From: Rhodospirillales bacterium 70-18
Lineage (GTDB): Bacteria; Pseudomonadota; Alphaproteobacteria; Acetobacterales; Acetobacteraceae
Length of the DNA stretch: 64,000 bases
Direction: 5' to 3'
Assembly: GCA_001899585.1 (NCBI GenBank)
Contig: MKWE01000044.1
Coordinates: 1 to 64,000 of the forward strand
Each line of letters opens with the position of its first letter. Within the stretch, counting starts at the first letter, position 1. Positions 7,806 to 17,301 of this stretch are shown piece after piece. A model generated the notes under the pieces. The model saw only the letters and a program-made list of their open reading frames with translations. It did not search any database and was not told where the DNA came from. The position numbers were made by a program, and so were the translations under genes.

Positions 7806-8642
7806 ATGCTCGCCACCCTCATCATCGTCTTCCGCGAGACCATCGAGGCCGGGCTGATCGTCGGCGTGGTGCTGGCCGCCACCCAGGGCGTGCCGGGGCG
7901 CCGCATGCAGGTGGGGCTGGGCATCCTGTCCGGCCTGCTCGGCGCCTGCCTGGTGGCCGCCTTCGCCGGCACCATCTCGGACGCCTTTGCCGGCGTCGGG
8001 CAGGAGCTGTTCAACGCGGTGATCCTGCTGCTCGCGGTGGCGATGCTGGGCTGGCACACGGTCTGGATGGCGCGACACGGCCGCAGCATCGCCGCCGAGC
8101 TGCGCAGCGTGGGCGAGGCGGTGCGCGGCGGCCGGCGGCCGGTTTCGGCGCTGACCGTGGTGGTGGGCGTGGCGGTGCTGCGCGAGGGGGCGGAGGTGGT
8201 GCTGTTCCTCTACGGAATCGCCGTCGGCGGCGGCTCCGGCTGGCCGGCGATGCTGGCCGGCGGGCTGGCCGGCGTGGCGCTGGGCGCCGGGCTGAGCCTG
8301 ATGACCCATGCCGGGCTGGTGCGGCTGCCGGCGCGCAGCCTGTTCGCGGTGATCTTCTGGCTGGTGGCCCTGCTGGCCGCCGGCATGGCGGCCCAGGCGG
8401 CGTGGTTCCTGCAATCCGGCGGACTGGTCAACGTGCTGGTGGCGACCGTGTGGGACAGTTCGGGCGTGCTGTCGGACAGCAGCCTGTTCGGGCGGCTGCT
8501 GCACACCCTGGTCGGCTACACCGACCGGCCGACGCAGTTGCAATTGCTGGCCTATCTGGTGACCCTGGCCGGCATCGTCGGCCTGTCGCGCTGGCTGGCG
8601 CCGCCGCCCCGGCCGCGCCCGGCGGCGGTGCGGCACGGCTGA
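7806..8642 (+). CDS. FTR1 family iron permease
   Basis: 278 residues with about seven transmembrane helices, the usual size for EfeU/FTR1 proteins, which carry iron across the cytoplasmic membrane. Both REXXE iron-binding motifs are present: FRETIEAGLIVG in helix 1 and LREGAEVVLFLYG in helix 4. It is the second gene of a two-gene unit with the cupredoxin-like protein (4-nt gap). No DyP-type peroxidase (EfeB) follows, so this is a reduced EfeUO-type system. The gene ends 38 bp before the convergent DUF2188 gene. Confidence 0.93.
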   Translation: MLATLIIVFRETIEAGLIVGVVLAATQGVPGRRMQVGLGILSGLLGACLVAAFAGTISDAFAGVGQELFNAVILLLAVAMLGWHTVWMARHGRSIAAELRSVGEAVRGGRRPVSALTVVVGVAVLREGAEVVLFLYGIAVGGGSGWPAMLAGGLAGVALGAGLSLMTHAGLVRLPARSLFAVIFWLVALLAAGMAAQAAWFLQSGGLVNVLVATVWDSSGVLSDSSLFGRLLHTLVGYTDRPTQLQLLAYLVTLAGIVGLSRWLAPPPRPRPAAVRHG

Positions 8643-8680
8643 GCCCGACCGTCGCCGCCCAGGCTACCCGATCACAAGGG

Positions 8681-8920
8681 TTACTCGATCACGTCGGCGT
8701 CCGGCCGGTCCGTGCCGCTGGAGGTTTCCGTGAGCCAGCGGCCGGCCTTGTCCTGGTATTCGATGTAGGTGGTGTTGCCGGGCATGTGCTGCTCGGCCGC
8801 GACCCGCTTCGCGGCCGCCACGGCGGCATCATGGGTGGGGAACGGCTCGGAGAATACATCGTCCAGCCGGTACGCCCAGCCGCCGTCGTGTTGGACGATG
8901 CGATAGTGGATCCTGACCAT
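8681..8920 (-). CDS. DUF2188-like small protein
   Basis: 79 residues. The pattern HYRIVQHDGGWAYRLDD, then a FPTHDAAVAAAKRVAAEQ helix and a final YIEYQDKAGRW strand matches the DUF2188 beta-beta-alpha-beta fold of unknown function. ATG 8920 is chosen because AAGGAGA lies 8 nt upstream on the coding strand; the frame is open further upstream but without family resemblance. It is monocistronic, convergent with FTR1. Confidence 0.75.
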   Translation of the reverse strand: MVRIHYRIVQHDGGWAYRLDDVFSEPFPTHDAAVAAAKRVAAEQHMPGNTTYIEYQDKAGRWLTETSSGTDRPDADVIE

Positions 8921-9106
8921 GCAGCCGGTCTCCTTGCACTCGATTGTCGCCGATCGAGATCGCATCTTATCAGCTATTTCCCATCCGGCGCAGTGCATCG
9001 CCATGCGCCTCGGCCGAGACATCGGCGCAGGCATCGGCGGTTATGCATATGTCGAAGCCCTGCGCCGGCGCCCCGCCTTGCTTGCCTTGACACGCCAAAC
9101 CCGCCG

Positions 9107-9835
9107 CTACCCCCGGATCGCCAGCGCCGCCAGCGGGATATCGGTGGTGAACACATCCACCTCCAGCGCCAGCACCCGCCGGATCGCGTCGTCGCTGTTC
9201 ACCGCCCAGGCCCCCACCGACAGCCCGGGCGCGCGCAGGGCCGCCAGCACGGTGGCGTCCAGCCGGTTCTCGCGGATGCCGACGGCCTTGCAGCCGATGT
9301 CCCTGGCCACCGCCTCGATGCCACCGAGGCCGATATCGTCCTGCACGGCGGGCGCCACCAGCCAGATGGCGCCGGCCAGGCCGGGCGTGCCGGCCGCCTC
9401 GGCCACCGTGTCGGCCAGGAAGCTGGTGACCACGGTGCGCCCGCGCAGGCCGGCCGCGTCCAGCACCGCCAGCGCGGCGGCGAGCAGGCCGGGATAGGGC
9501 CGGTGCGCGTGGTCGGGCTTGATCTCCATGCGCAGGGTGATCGGCGTGGGCGCGAACAGCGCGGCCAATTCGGCCAGTGTCAGCATGTGCTCGTCGGCCG
9601 TGCCCTTCAGCGTCAGCGCCCGCAACTCGGCCAGCGTATGCGTGGCGAGCGGGCCGGTGCCGGAGGTGGTGCGGTCCAGCGTGGCGTCGTGATGCACCAC
9701 GATGGCGCCGTCGGCGGTGGGATGGATGTCGAACTCCACCTGGTCCACCGCCAGCGCCGCCGTGTTGCGGAACGCGGTCGGGCTGTTCTCCGGCCAGTGC
9801 AGCGCGCCGCCGCGATGGGATGCGATCAGGGTCAT
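9107..9835 (-). CDS. ugpQ: Glycerophosphodiester phosphodiesterase
   Basis: 242 residues of the GDPD TIM barrel, cytoplasmic (no signal peptide), hydrolysing glycerophosphodiesters to glycerol-3-phosphate and an alcohol. Active-site elements are visible: SHRGG...PENS at the N-terminus, VEFDIHPTADG with the metal-binding acidic pair, the HHD catalytic His, and LRMEIKPD. It is the last gene of the leftward ABC-transporter operon, 13 nt after the permease. This suggests that the transporter imports glycerophosphodiesters or related compounds, although Dpp/Opp-type importers usually carry peptides. Confidence 0.88.
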   Translation of the reverse strand: MTLIASHRGGALHWPENSPTAFRNTAALAVDQVEFDIHPTADGAIVVHHDATLDRTTSGTGPLATHTLAELRALTLKGTADEHMLTLAELAALFAPTPITLRMEIKPDHAHRPYPGLLAAALAVLDAAGLRGRTVVTSFLADTVAEAAGTPGLAGAIWLVAPAVQDDIGLGGIEAVARDIGCKAVGIRENRLDATVLAALRAPGLSVGAWAVNSDDAIRRVLALEVDVFTTDIPLAALAIRG

Positions 9836-9848
9836 ATCGGGCTCCGGA

Positions 9849-10715
9849 TTACGAAAGCGTGGGGTCCAGCCGGTCGCGCAGCCAGTCGCCCAGCAGGCTG
9901 ACGGAGAGCGTGGTCAGCACGATCACTGTGCTGGGCGCCAGCAGGATCCAGGCGGCGCGCGTCAGGTATTCGCGCCCGTAGCCGACCATGGTGCCCAGGC
10001 TGGTCATCGGCGGCTGCACCCCCAGGCCAAGGAAGGACAGCCCGCTTTCCAGCAGCACCACCTCCGGGAAGGACAGGGTGGCCGAGACGATCAGGGTGGC
10101 CGCGATATTGGGCAGCACATGGCCGAGATACACCCGCAGCGGCCGCGCCCCCAGTTGGCGCACCGCGGCGGCATAACCCTGCGCATTGGCCGCGATCGCC
10201 AGCCCGCGGGCGATGCGCGCGTGCCGGTCCCAGCCATGCAGCCCCATCAGGCCGATGAACAGCGGCAGCGAGTTGCCGAAGAACGCCAGCACCGACAGCG
10301 CCAGGATCAGGAACGGCATCGATGCCTGAAAGTCGATCAGCATCAGCACCACCTGCTCCACCCAGCCACGGAAATGCGCGGCCAGGAAGCCCAGCGTGGT
10401 GCCCAGCACGGCGGCGATCACGGTGGCGCCGAAGGCGATCAGCACCGACATGCGGATGGACACCAGCAGCCGGCTCAGCACGTCCCGCCCGAGCTCGTCG
10501 GTGCCCAGCGGATGCGCCAGCGTGCCGCCGAAGCCCACGGGCGGGGTGAGCCGCGCGCGCAGGTCCAGCGCGGTGATGCTGTACGGCCGCAGCATGTCGG
10601 CCAGCAGCGCCACCGCCAGGATCAGCACCATCCAGGCCAGCGCCGCCACCACCCCGGCCGGCAGGCGGACGGCGGCGCGGCCCGGGGGAGCGGCGGCGAG
10701 CGCGATGTCGGACAT
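9849..10715 (-). CDS. ABC transporter permease, DppC/OppC type
   Basis: 288 residues. An N-terminal hydrophobic helix (about 18-40) is followed by the Dpp/Opp linker HPLGTDELGRDVLSRLL and a binding-protein-dependent permease core. It has the EAA-like loop AAVRQLGARPLRVYLGHVLPN and the C-terminal LSFLGLGVQPPMTSLG signature of DppC-type subunits. ATG 10715 overlaps the stop of the upstream permease (TGATG). It is one of two membrane subunits of the importer, coupled to GDPD downstream. Confidence 0.92.
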   Translation of the reverse strand: MSDIALAAAPPGRAAVRLPAGVVAALAWMVLILAVALLADMLRPYSITALDLRARLTPPVGFGGTLAHPLGTDELGRDVLSRLLVSIRMSVLIAFGATVIAAVLGTTLGFLAAHFRGWVEQVVLMLIDFQASMPFLILALSVLAFFGNSLPLFIGLMGLHGWDRHARIARGLAIAANAQGYAAAVRQLGARPLRVYLGHVLPNIAATLIVSATLSFPEVVLLESGLSFLGLGVQPPMTSLGTMVGYGREYLTRAAWILLAPSTVIVLTTLSVSLLGDWLRDRLDPTLS

Positions 10716-11650
10716 CAATGCGCCCCCGCCGTCGCCTGGCCGCGCAGCCGCGGGTCCAGCAGGCCGTACAGCAGGTCCACGGTCAGGTTGGCCGCGACCA
10801 TGGTGCTGGCGACCAGCAGCAGCACGCACTGCACCACCGCCAGGTCGCGGTTGGACACGGCGACCACCAGCAGCCGCCCCACGCCGGGCCAGCTGAATAC
10901 GCTCTCCACCACCACCGCGCCTGCGATCAGCGTGCCGACCATGAAGCCGACCACGGTCACCGTGGGAATGGCGGCGTTCGGCAGCGCATGGCCGCGCACC
11001 ACCAGCCGCCAGGGCACGCCCTTGGCGCTGGCGGTGCGGATATAGGGCTGGCCCAGCACCTCCAGCATCGCCGAGCGGGTGAACCGCGCCAGGATGCCGG
11101 CGCCGCCCAGCCCCAGCGTCACCACCGGCAGGATGGCGCCGCGCCAGGAATCGTCGCCGCCCGAGGGCAGCCAGCCCAGATGCACCGCGAACACCAGCAC
11201 CAGCAGCAGGCCGAGCACGAAGCTCGGCACCGTGAAGCCGGCCACCGCGCCGGCCATCACCACCCGGTCGGTCATGGAGTTGCGGTGCAGCGCCGCATGG
11301 ATGCCCGCCGGCACCCCCAGCCCGATCTTCAGCAGCAGCGCCGGCACCGTCAGCATCAGCGTCGCGGGCAGCCGCTCGATCACCAATGCCATCGCCGGGC
11401 GGCCGTCGCGCATCGACTGGCCCAGTTCACCATGCAGAATCGCCCCGAAATAGCGCAAATATTGCACCCAAACCGGCTGATCCAGCCCCCATTCGTGGCG
11501 AAACGCGGCCAATGCGGCGGGTGGCGCGTCCGGGCTCATGATCGTCAGCGCAGGGTCGCCGGACAGGCGCAGCACCACGAAGGCGAAGGTCACCACCAGC
11601 ACGATGGTCACCCCCGCCCGCGCCAGCCGCAGGGCCAGGAAGCGCAGCAT
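10715..11650 (-). CDS. ABC transporter permease, DppB/OppB type
   Basis: 311 residues with the DppB N-terminus (MLRFLALRLARAGVTIVLVVTFAFVVLRL as helix 1) and the WGLDQPVWVQYLRYFGAILHGELGQS periplasmic region. The EAA loop is YIRTASAKGVPWRLVVRGHALPNAAIP, and the C-terminus GLLDPRLR is typical. Start and stop both overlap neighbours as TGATG, so translation of the binding protein, DppB and DppC is coupled. Confidence 0.92.
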   Translation of the reverse strand: MLRFLALRLARAGVTIVLVVTFAFVVLRLSGDPALTIMSPDAPPAALAAFRHEWGLDQPVWVQYLRYFGAILHGELGQSMRDGRPAMALVIERLPATLMLTVPALLLKIGLGVPAGIHAALHRNSMTDRVVMAGAVAGFTVPSFVLGLLLVLVFAVHLGWLPSGGDDSWRGAILPVVTLGLGGAGILARFTRSAMLEVLGQPYIRTASAKGVPWRLVVRGHALPNAAIPTVTVVGFMVGTLIAGAVVVESVFSWPGVGRLLVVAVSNRDLAVVQCVLLLVASTMVAANLTVDLLYGLLDPRLRGQATAGAH

Positions 11651-13230
11651 CAGGCGCCCCAGTTGCGCGGGCCGAAATCCAGGAAGAACGACGGCGGCGC
11701 CCGCCACGGCAGCGCCTTGGGCTTGCCGGTGAACACCGCGTTCTGGTGCAGCACGATATAGGCCGGGTCCTCGCGCTCGCAGATCTGCAGCATGCGCGCG
11801 AAGGCCCGCTTGCGCAGGGCCATATCGGTGCTGGACTGCATGGCCACCGACAGCGTGTTCATCTCCGCGTTGGTCCACTCGCCGTTGGTCTGCTGCGCGC
11901 CCTTCGGGCCGTGCTGGTTGACGATGGAGCTGACCGGGTCGTCGAAGGTGGCGCTGTTGGACCAGTCGCGCATGCCGCGCGGGCCGGCCTTGTTGAGCAC
12001 CTGCGACCAGTTCTCCTTCACCTCGATCTGCACGTTCAGCCCCACCTGCTTCCAGAATTCGGCGAGGATCTGGGCGGTGGCGATCTCGGCGGTGTAGTAG
12101 TCGTTGCGGATACGGTAGGGGACCGGGTCGCCCTTGTAGCCGGCGGCGCGCAGCAGCTCGCGCGCCTTGGCCGGGTCGTGCGGCGGCACCGTCCAGCCCT
12201 TGACGAACATCTCGCCGTAGAACTCCCATTGCAGCCCCGGCGGCACCCGCGAGCGGCCGGCCCACAGCGCGTCGACCACCGCCTGGCCGTCGATCGCATG
12301 GGCCATCGCCAGCCGCACCCGCGCATCGGCCAGCACCGGGTGGTGCTTGTCGAACGCCACGATGCGGTGGTTCAGCACCAGCCCGCCCAGCACCTGGAAG
12401 GCGCCGGCGCCCTCGATGGTGGGAATCTGGTCGGCCGAGAGGTCGGCGGCGAACTGGTATTCGCCCGAGAGCAGGCCGTTGGCCCGCGCCGCCGCCTCCG
12501 GCACCTCCAGGAAGCGGATGGATTTCAGCGGCGGGCGGCCGCCCCAGTAGTCGTCATGCGCGTCCAGCGTCATCGACACGTCGGGCACGAATTCGCGCAG
12601 CTTGTACGGCCCGGTGCCCACCGGGTGGCGGGCATTGGCGAGCCAGGAGGCACCCTCCGTCCAGGCCCGGCGGGAGACGATCTGGCTGCCGCCGGCCGAC
12701 AGCCGCCCCTCCATGGTCACGTCCGGGGTGGCGTTGACGAAGCGCACGGTGTGGCGGTCCACCACCTCCACCCGCTCCAGCGCCGGCCAGTAGCGGCGGC
12801 CGACGGCGGGGATGTCGGCCGGCAGGTCGCCGCGGGCGTTGGGGCCGAACATCCGCTCCGGGCCGAACGAGAACGCCACGTCCTCGCCGGTCAGCTCGTC
12901 GCCGTTGTGGAACTTCACCCCCGGGCGCAGCGACAGCTCCACCGTGCGGTCGTCGATCCGCCGCCAGGCGGCGGCCAGCCCCGGCACCCGCTCCAGATGG
13001 CCCTGCTGGTTGCGGGCGATCGGCGTCTCGATGATCGAGCCCATCCAGCGTTCCGAGGCGTTGGACGACTGCTCGCGCATCGGGTCCAGCGTGTTGGTGT
13101 TGGCGAGCTTCTGCACCGCCACGGTGATCGCCGGGCGGGTGTCGCCCTGGGCGAGGGCGAATCGCGGCAGCGCCGCTGCGGCGCCAGTGACGGCGCCGGT
13201 CAGCAGCAGGCGGCGGGACAGGGTGGTCAT
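11650..13230 (-). CDS. ABC transporter substrate-binding protein, family 5 (binding protein A)
   Basis: 526 residues of the SBP_bac_5 (DppA/OppA) family, a periplasmic ligand receptor. The signal has a twin-arginine look (SRRLLLTGAVTGAAAALPRFALAQ). Family signatures include LRPGVKFHNGDELTGEDVAFSF and PVGTGPYKLREF. ATG 13230 has GGGAG upstream and overlaps the ATPase stop (ATGA). It is a clear paralogue of the protein encoded at 15222-16853, sharing blocks such as ANTNTLD..REQS and DAHD.YWGGRPP. Two binding proteins therefore flank the two ATPase genes in one operon. Confidence 0.92.
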   Translation of the reverse strand: MTTLSRRLLLTGAVTGAAAALPRFALAQGDTRPAITVAVQKLANTNTLDPMREQSSNASERWMGSIIETPIARNQQGHLERVPGLAAAWRRIDDRTVELSLRPGVKFHNGDELTGEDVAFSFGPERMFGPNARGDLPADIPAVGRRYWPALERVEVVDRHTVRFVNATPDVTMEGRLSAGGSQIVSRRAWTEGASWLANARHPVGTGPYKLREFVPDVSMTLDAHDDYWGGRPPLKSIRFLEVPEAAARANGLLSGEYQFAADLSADQIPTIEGAGAFQVLGGLVLNHRIVAFDKHHPVLADARVRLAMAHAIDGQAVVDALWAGRSRVPPGLQWEFYGEMFVKGWTVPPHDPAKARELLRAAGYKGDPVPYRIRNDYYTAEIATAQILAEFWKQVGLNVQIEVKENWSQVLNKAGPRGMRDWSNSATFDDPVSSIVNQHGPKGAQQTNGEWTNAEMNTLSVAMQSSTDMALRKRAFARMLQICEREDPAYIVLHQNAVFTGKPKALPWRAPPSFFLDFGPRNWGA

Positions 13231-14240
13231 GCGAAGCTCCCGGATGGGGGGTGGACGAGGTGGCAGGCGACCAGCCGGCCGCCGTCGGCGGGGCGCAATT
13301 CGGGCGCCTCGGCGCGGCAGGCCGCGATGGCGAGCGGGCAGCGCGGGTGGAAGGCGCAGCCGGCGGGGCGGTTGGCGGGGTTGGGCGGGTCGCCGGTGAG
13401 CACGATGCGCTCCCGCCCGCGCGGGCCCAGGCTGGAGCGGGGGGTGGGGATGGCCGAGACCAGGGCGCGCGAATAGGGGTGGGCCGGGGTGGCGAAAATC
13501 GCCTCCGGGTCGCCCTGTTCCACCACCCGGCCGAGATACATCACCGCCACCTGGTGGCTGACCTGGCGCACCACCTTGAGGTCGTGGCTGATGAACAGCA
13601 TCGCGATGCCGCGGGAGTCCTGTAGGTCGGTCAGCATGTTGACCACCTGCGCCTGGATCGACACGTCCAGCGCCGAAACCGGCTCGTCGCACACCAACAG
13701 CGCCGGGTCGGTGGCCAGGGCGCGGGCCAGCACGGCGCGCTGGCGCTGGCCGCCCGAGAGTTCGTGCGGATAGCGCCCGCCCAGGTCGGCGCGCAGGCCG
13801 ACATCGCCGAGCAGGGCGGCCACCCGGTCGCGCCGGTCGGCCGGGGTGCCGATGGCGTGGATGGCCAGCGGCTCGGCGATCTGGGTGGCGATGGTCAGCC
13901 GGCGGTCGAGCGCGCCCAGCGGGTCCTGGTAGACCAGTTGCATGCGCGCGCGCAGCCGCCGCCACTCGGCCCCGCCGGGCGGTGGTATCGGCTGGCCGGC
14001 GAAGCGCACCTGGCCCTGGTCCGGCGCCTCCAGCCCCAGCGCCAACCGCCCGGTGGTGGACTTGCCGCAGCCGGATTCGCCCACGATGCCCAGCGTGCGG
14101 CCGGGCGCCACCGTCAGGCTCACATGGTCCACCGCGCGCACCGGCACGCGCCGGCCCAGCAGGCCGCGCCGCCCGGAATAGACGCGCGAGACGCCTTCCA
14201 GCTCCAGCAGGCTCGCGCCGGCCGGTTCCAGCAGGCTCAC
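13227..14240 (-). CDS. ABC transporter ATP-binding protein, DppF/OppF type
   Basis: 337 residues. Walker [13 protein letters not shown], signature LSGGQRQRAVLARAL, Walker B LLVCDEPVSALDVS and the switch His (FISHDLKVV) are all present. The C-terminal oligopeptide/dipeptide extension with FHPRCPLAIAAC (cysteine-containing) identifies the DppF group. GTG 14240 overlaps the preceding stop (GTGA), so it is coupled to the DppD-type ATPase. With that protein it forms the heterodimeric motor of the importer. Confidence 0.9.
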   Translation of the reverse strand: MSLLEPAGASLLELEGVSRVYSGRRGLLGRRVPVRAVDHVSLTVAPGRTLGIVGESGCGKSTTGRLALGLEAPDQGQVRFAGQPIPPPGGAEWRRLRARMQLVYQDPLGALDRRLTIATQIAEPLAIHAIGTPADRRDRVAALLGDVGLRADLGGRYPHELSGGQRQRAVLARALATDPALLVCDEPVSALDVSIQAQVVNMLTDLQDSRGIAMLFISHDLKVVRQVSHQVAVMYLGRVVEQGDPEAIFATPAHPYSRALVSAIPTPRSSLGPRGRERIVLTGDPPNPANRPAGCAFHPRCPLAIAACRAEAPELRPADGGRLVACHLVHPPSGSFA

Positions 14241-15220
14241 GCCGGCACCGCGGCGCGGGCCGGCATCACGCAGGCCGCCTGGTGCCCCGGCCCGGCCTGG
14301 CGGAAGCCCGGCGGGCCGGCGGCGCAGGCGGCGGCGGCATGGGCGCAGCGCGGCGCGAAGGCGCAGCCGGGCGGCATGTTCCACGGTTCCGGCACGCCGC
14401 CGGGAATGGCGTCCAGCCGCCGGCGGGGGCCGGTCATCTCCGGCAGCGCCGCCAGCAGGCCGCGCGTGTAGGGATGGGCCGGCCGGTCGAACAGCGCCTC
14501 GGCCGGCGCATGCTCGACGATGCGGCCGGCATACATCACGCCCACCCGGTCGCACATGTCGGCCACCACGCCCAGGTCGTGGCTGATCAGCACCAGCGCC
14601 ATGCCGGTCTCGGCCTGCAGCCGGCGCAGCAGGTCCAGGATCTGCGCCTGGATGGTGGCATCGAGCGCCGTGGTCGGCTCGTCGGCCACCAGCAGTTCCG
14701 GCCGCCCGGCCAGCGCCATGGCGATCATCACCCGCTGGTTTTGCCCGCCGGACATCTCGTGCGGATAGGCGTCGATGCGCCTGGCGGCATCCGGGATGCC
14801 CACCTGGTCGAACAGCCGCCGCGCCTCCGCCCGCGCTGCCGGCCCGTCCATGCCGCGATGCAGGCGCAGCGCCTCCATCACCTGCCGGCCGACCCGCTGT
14901 ACCGGGTTCAGCGCGCTGGCCGGGTCCTGGAAGATCATCGCCACCCGCCCGCCGCGCACCCGGTCCAGCGCCGCCGGCGCAGCCCCCAGCAGTTCCTCGC
15001 CGCCCAGCTGCACGCTGCCCGAGACCTGGGCCGTGCCCGGCAGCAGCCCGAGCGCGGCCAGCCAGGTGACCGACTTGCCGCAGCCGGATTCGCCCACCAG
15101 CCCGACCGACTCGCCGGCCGTCACGTCCAGGTCGATGCCGCGCAGCGCCGGCAGCCCCCCGAAGGCGACCTGCAGCCCGCGGATGCGGACCAGCGGGGAG
15201 GCCGGCGCGCGCGCGCTCAT
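14237..15220 (-). CDS. ABC transporter ATP-binding protein, DppD/OppD type
   Basis: 327 residues. Walker A is [11 protein letters not shown], the signature [15 protein letters not shown], Walker [15 protein letters not shown] and the switch [14 protein letters not shown]. The C-terminal [12 protein letters not shown] segment belongs to the oligopeptide/dipeptide extension. It starts 1 nt after the stop of the first binding protein gene. Paired with the DppF-type ATPase immediately downstream. Confidence 0.92.
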   Translation of the reverse strand: MSARAPASPLVRIRGLQVAFGGLPALRGIDLDVTAGESVGLVGESGCGKSVTWLAALGLLPGTAQVSGSVQLGGEELLGAAPAALDRVRGGRVAMIFQDPASALNPVQRVGRQVMEALRLHRGMDGPAARAEARRLFDQVGIPDAARRIDAYPHEMSGGQNQRVMIAMALAGRPELLVADEPTTALDATIQAQILDLLRRLQAETGMALVLISHDLGVVADMCDRVGVMYAGRIVEHAPAEALFDRPAHPYTRGLLAALPEMTGPRRRLDAIPGGVPEPWNMPPGCAFAPRCAHAAAACAAGPPGFRQAGPGHQAACVMPARAAVPA

Positions 15221-15221
15221 C

Positions 15222-16853
15222 TCAGGCGGCGAACCGGCCGGGCCGGAAGTCCATCGCGAAGGACGGGCCGGCCTGCCACTTGATGTCGCGCCGCTTGGCG
15301 GTGAACGTGGCGTTCTGGTGCAGGATCGTATAGGCGGGGTCGTCGCGCTCGGCGATCTCCAGCATGCGCTTGAAGGCGCGGCGGCGTAGCGCCCGGTCGG
15401 CGCTGGTCTCCAGCACCACGCACATGCGGCTGAACTCGGCGTTCTCGTATTCTCCGGCCTGCTGGGCGGCGCCGTTGGGGCCGAAATTGGACACGATCGA
15501 GCCGACCGGGTCGTTCAGCGTGCCGCCGGCCGACCAGTCGCGCACGCCGCGCTGGCTGGTCTTGGCGCGGATCTGGGTCCAGTTCTCGACCATCTGGATC
15601 TGCATGTTCAGCCCGACCTGCCGCCACATCTCCACCAGCACCTGCGCGGTGGCGACCTGGTTGGTGTAGTAGTTGTTCAGCAGCCGGTAGGGAATCGGCT
15701 CGCCCTTGTAGCCGGCGGCCTTCAGCAGGCCGCGCGCCTTCGCGGGGTCGAACGCCGGCACCTTCCAGTCGGCAATGAACATGTCGCCGAAGAATTCCCA
15801 CTGCATCCCGGCCGGCACGCGGGTGCGCCCGGCCCACAAGCCGTCGATGATCGCCTGCCGGTCGATAGCATGGCCGATCGCCTGACGCACGCGCGGGTCG
15901 CGCAGCGAGGGTTCGTGCATGTCCCAGGTGGTCATCCGGTGGTTCAGGATCGGCCCGCCCTGGATTTCGAAGGCGGCGTTCTGCTCCACCGTCTGGATCT
16001 GGTCGGGCGGGATGTCGCAGGCGAACTGGTACTGGCCCGAGAGCAGGCCGTTGATGCGCGCCGCCACCTCCGGCACCTGCACCAGGCGGATCGTGCGCAC
16101 CGGCGGGCGGCCGCCCCAGTACTCGTCATGCGCGTCCAGCACCAGCGCGGTGTCGGGGGTGAATTCGCGCACCTTGTACGGCCCGGTGCCGACCGGCTTG
16201 CGGGCGTAGTCCAGCCAGGTGGCGGCCGCCTCGAACGCCCGGCGGGAGACGATCTCGCTGCCCATCGCCGCCAGCCGCCCCTCGATGGTCACGTCCGGGG
16301 TGGCGTTGACGAAGCGGACGGTGTGCCTGTCCACGATCTCCACCCGGTCCAGGCCCGGCCACAGCCGGCGGGCCACCGGCGGCACCTCGGCCGGCACCTG
16401 CTTGGAGGACTGGCCGATGATCGCCGAGAACGCCACCGGCAGGGTCTTGCCGTTGACCACCGGGCGGGTGTCGCCGAACGCCATGGCGGGGCTGAAGCGG
16501 AAGGCCACGTCCTCGGCGGTCATCTCGTCGCCGTTATGGAACTTCACTCCCGGGCGCAGCGACAGTTCCACGGTGGCGTCGTCGATGCGCCGCCAGGCGG
16601 TGGCAAGGCCGGGCCGCAGCGCCAAGTCGCCGGTGTAGTCCAGGTCGATCGGCCGCTCGTTGAACATCAGGCTGGTGCGTTCGCCCACGTTGGACTGCTC
16701 GCGCAGGTTGTCCAGCGTGTTGGTGTTGGCGATACCCTGCACGGCGATGGTGATCACCGGGCGGGTGTCGGCCTGGGCGATGGCGAAGCGGGGCAGGCCT
16801 GCCGCCGCGGCCGTGGCCAGTTGCAACGCGGTGCGGCGGGTGATGCTGGGCAT
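15222..16853 (-). CDS. ABC transporter substrate-binding protein, family 5 (binding protein B)
   Basis: 543 residues; first gene of the importer operon. The signal region TRRTALQLATAAAAGLPRFAIAQA has twin-arginine character. The core shows LRPGVKFHNGDEMTAEDVAFRF and PVGTGPYKVREFTPD. ATG 16853 is chosen because the signal peptide begins there; an upstream open frame lacks homologous content. It is a paralogue of the binding protein at 11650-13230, so the operon order is SBP-ATPase-ATPase-SBP-permease-permease-GDPD. The ligands are not predictable from sequence. Confidence 0.92.
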   Translation of the reverse strand: MPSITRRTALQLATAAAAGLPRFAIAQADTRPVITIAVQGIANTNTLDNLREQSNVGERTSLMFNERPIDLDYTGDLALRPGLATAWRRIDDATVELSLRPGVKFHNGDEMTAEDVAFRFSPAMAFGDTRPVVNGKTLPVAFSAIIGQSSKQVPAEVPPVARRLWPGLDRVEIVDRHTVRFVNATPDVTIEGRLAAMGSEIVSRRAFEAAATWLDYARKPVGTGPYKVREFTPDTALVLDAHDEYWGGRPPVRTIRLVQVPEVAARINGLLSGQYQFACDIPPDQIQTVEQNAAFEIQGGPILNHRMTTWDMHEPSLRDPRVRQAIGHAIDRQAIIDGLWAGRTRVPAGMQWEFFGDMFIADWKVPAFDPAKARGLLKAAGYKGEPIPYRLLNNYYTNQVATAQVLVEMWRQVGLNMQIQMVENWTQIRAKTSQRGVRDWSAGGTLNDPVGSIVSNFGPNGAAQQAGEYENAEFSRMCVVLETSADRALRRRAFKRMLEIAERDDPAYTILHQNATFTAKRRDIKWQAGPSFAMDFRPGRFAA

Positions 16854-17301
16854 GCGGGCTCTCCGTGGGTGCGGGAGGGGCGGCGCGGTGCGCCCCGGTC
16901 GGGCACGGGCTACCACCGGGCGGCGACGCAGCGATGACAACGGGGTTGCGGAACGATGACAGTGCCGCCCGGCATCATCCGCCGCGCGGCGCGACACGGC
17001 CCCCAGTCCTGCGCCGGGCTATGTGCCGGCGCGCAGCGCGGGCAGGGCGATCCATGCCGCCGCCGAAGCGGTATCGCCTGCAAAACTTACGAGCCCGCAT
17101 CGTGATTACTACAAAACTTTAACATGACCGTAGATTGCTATTCCACAGGCCGATGCTGCTTATTGGGCGCGGGAACCTGAATGTCCGCGCCGCGCCGTGG
17201 CTCGGGCAGGCGGGACTTTCGGTCCCGCAGTGTCGACTGACTGCGCGCCCCCGGCGGCCGTGGCGGCGGCATTCGTGGCCCCGCGGACAGGAGCGCACAC
17301 C
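16854..17301. other. 448-bp divergent intergenic region
   Basis: It separates the ABC operon (leftward) from the LpxH-like cassette (rightward) and must hold both promoters. An AT-rich patch at about 17080-17155 stands out against the GC-rich background. A 7-bp hairpin, GCGGGAC (17210-17216) with GTCCCGC (17222-17228), lies in the probable leader of the rightward cassette. No confident -35/-10 pair and no gene was seen. Confidence 0.5.
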
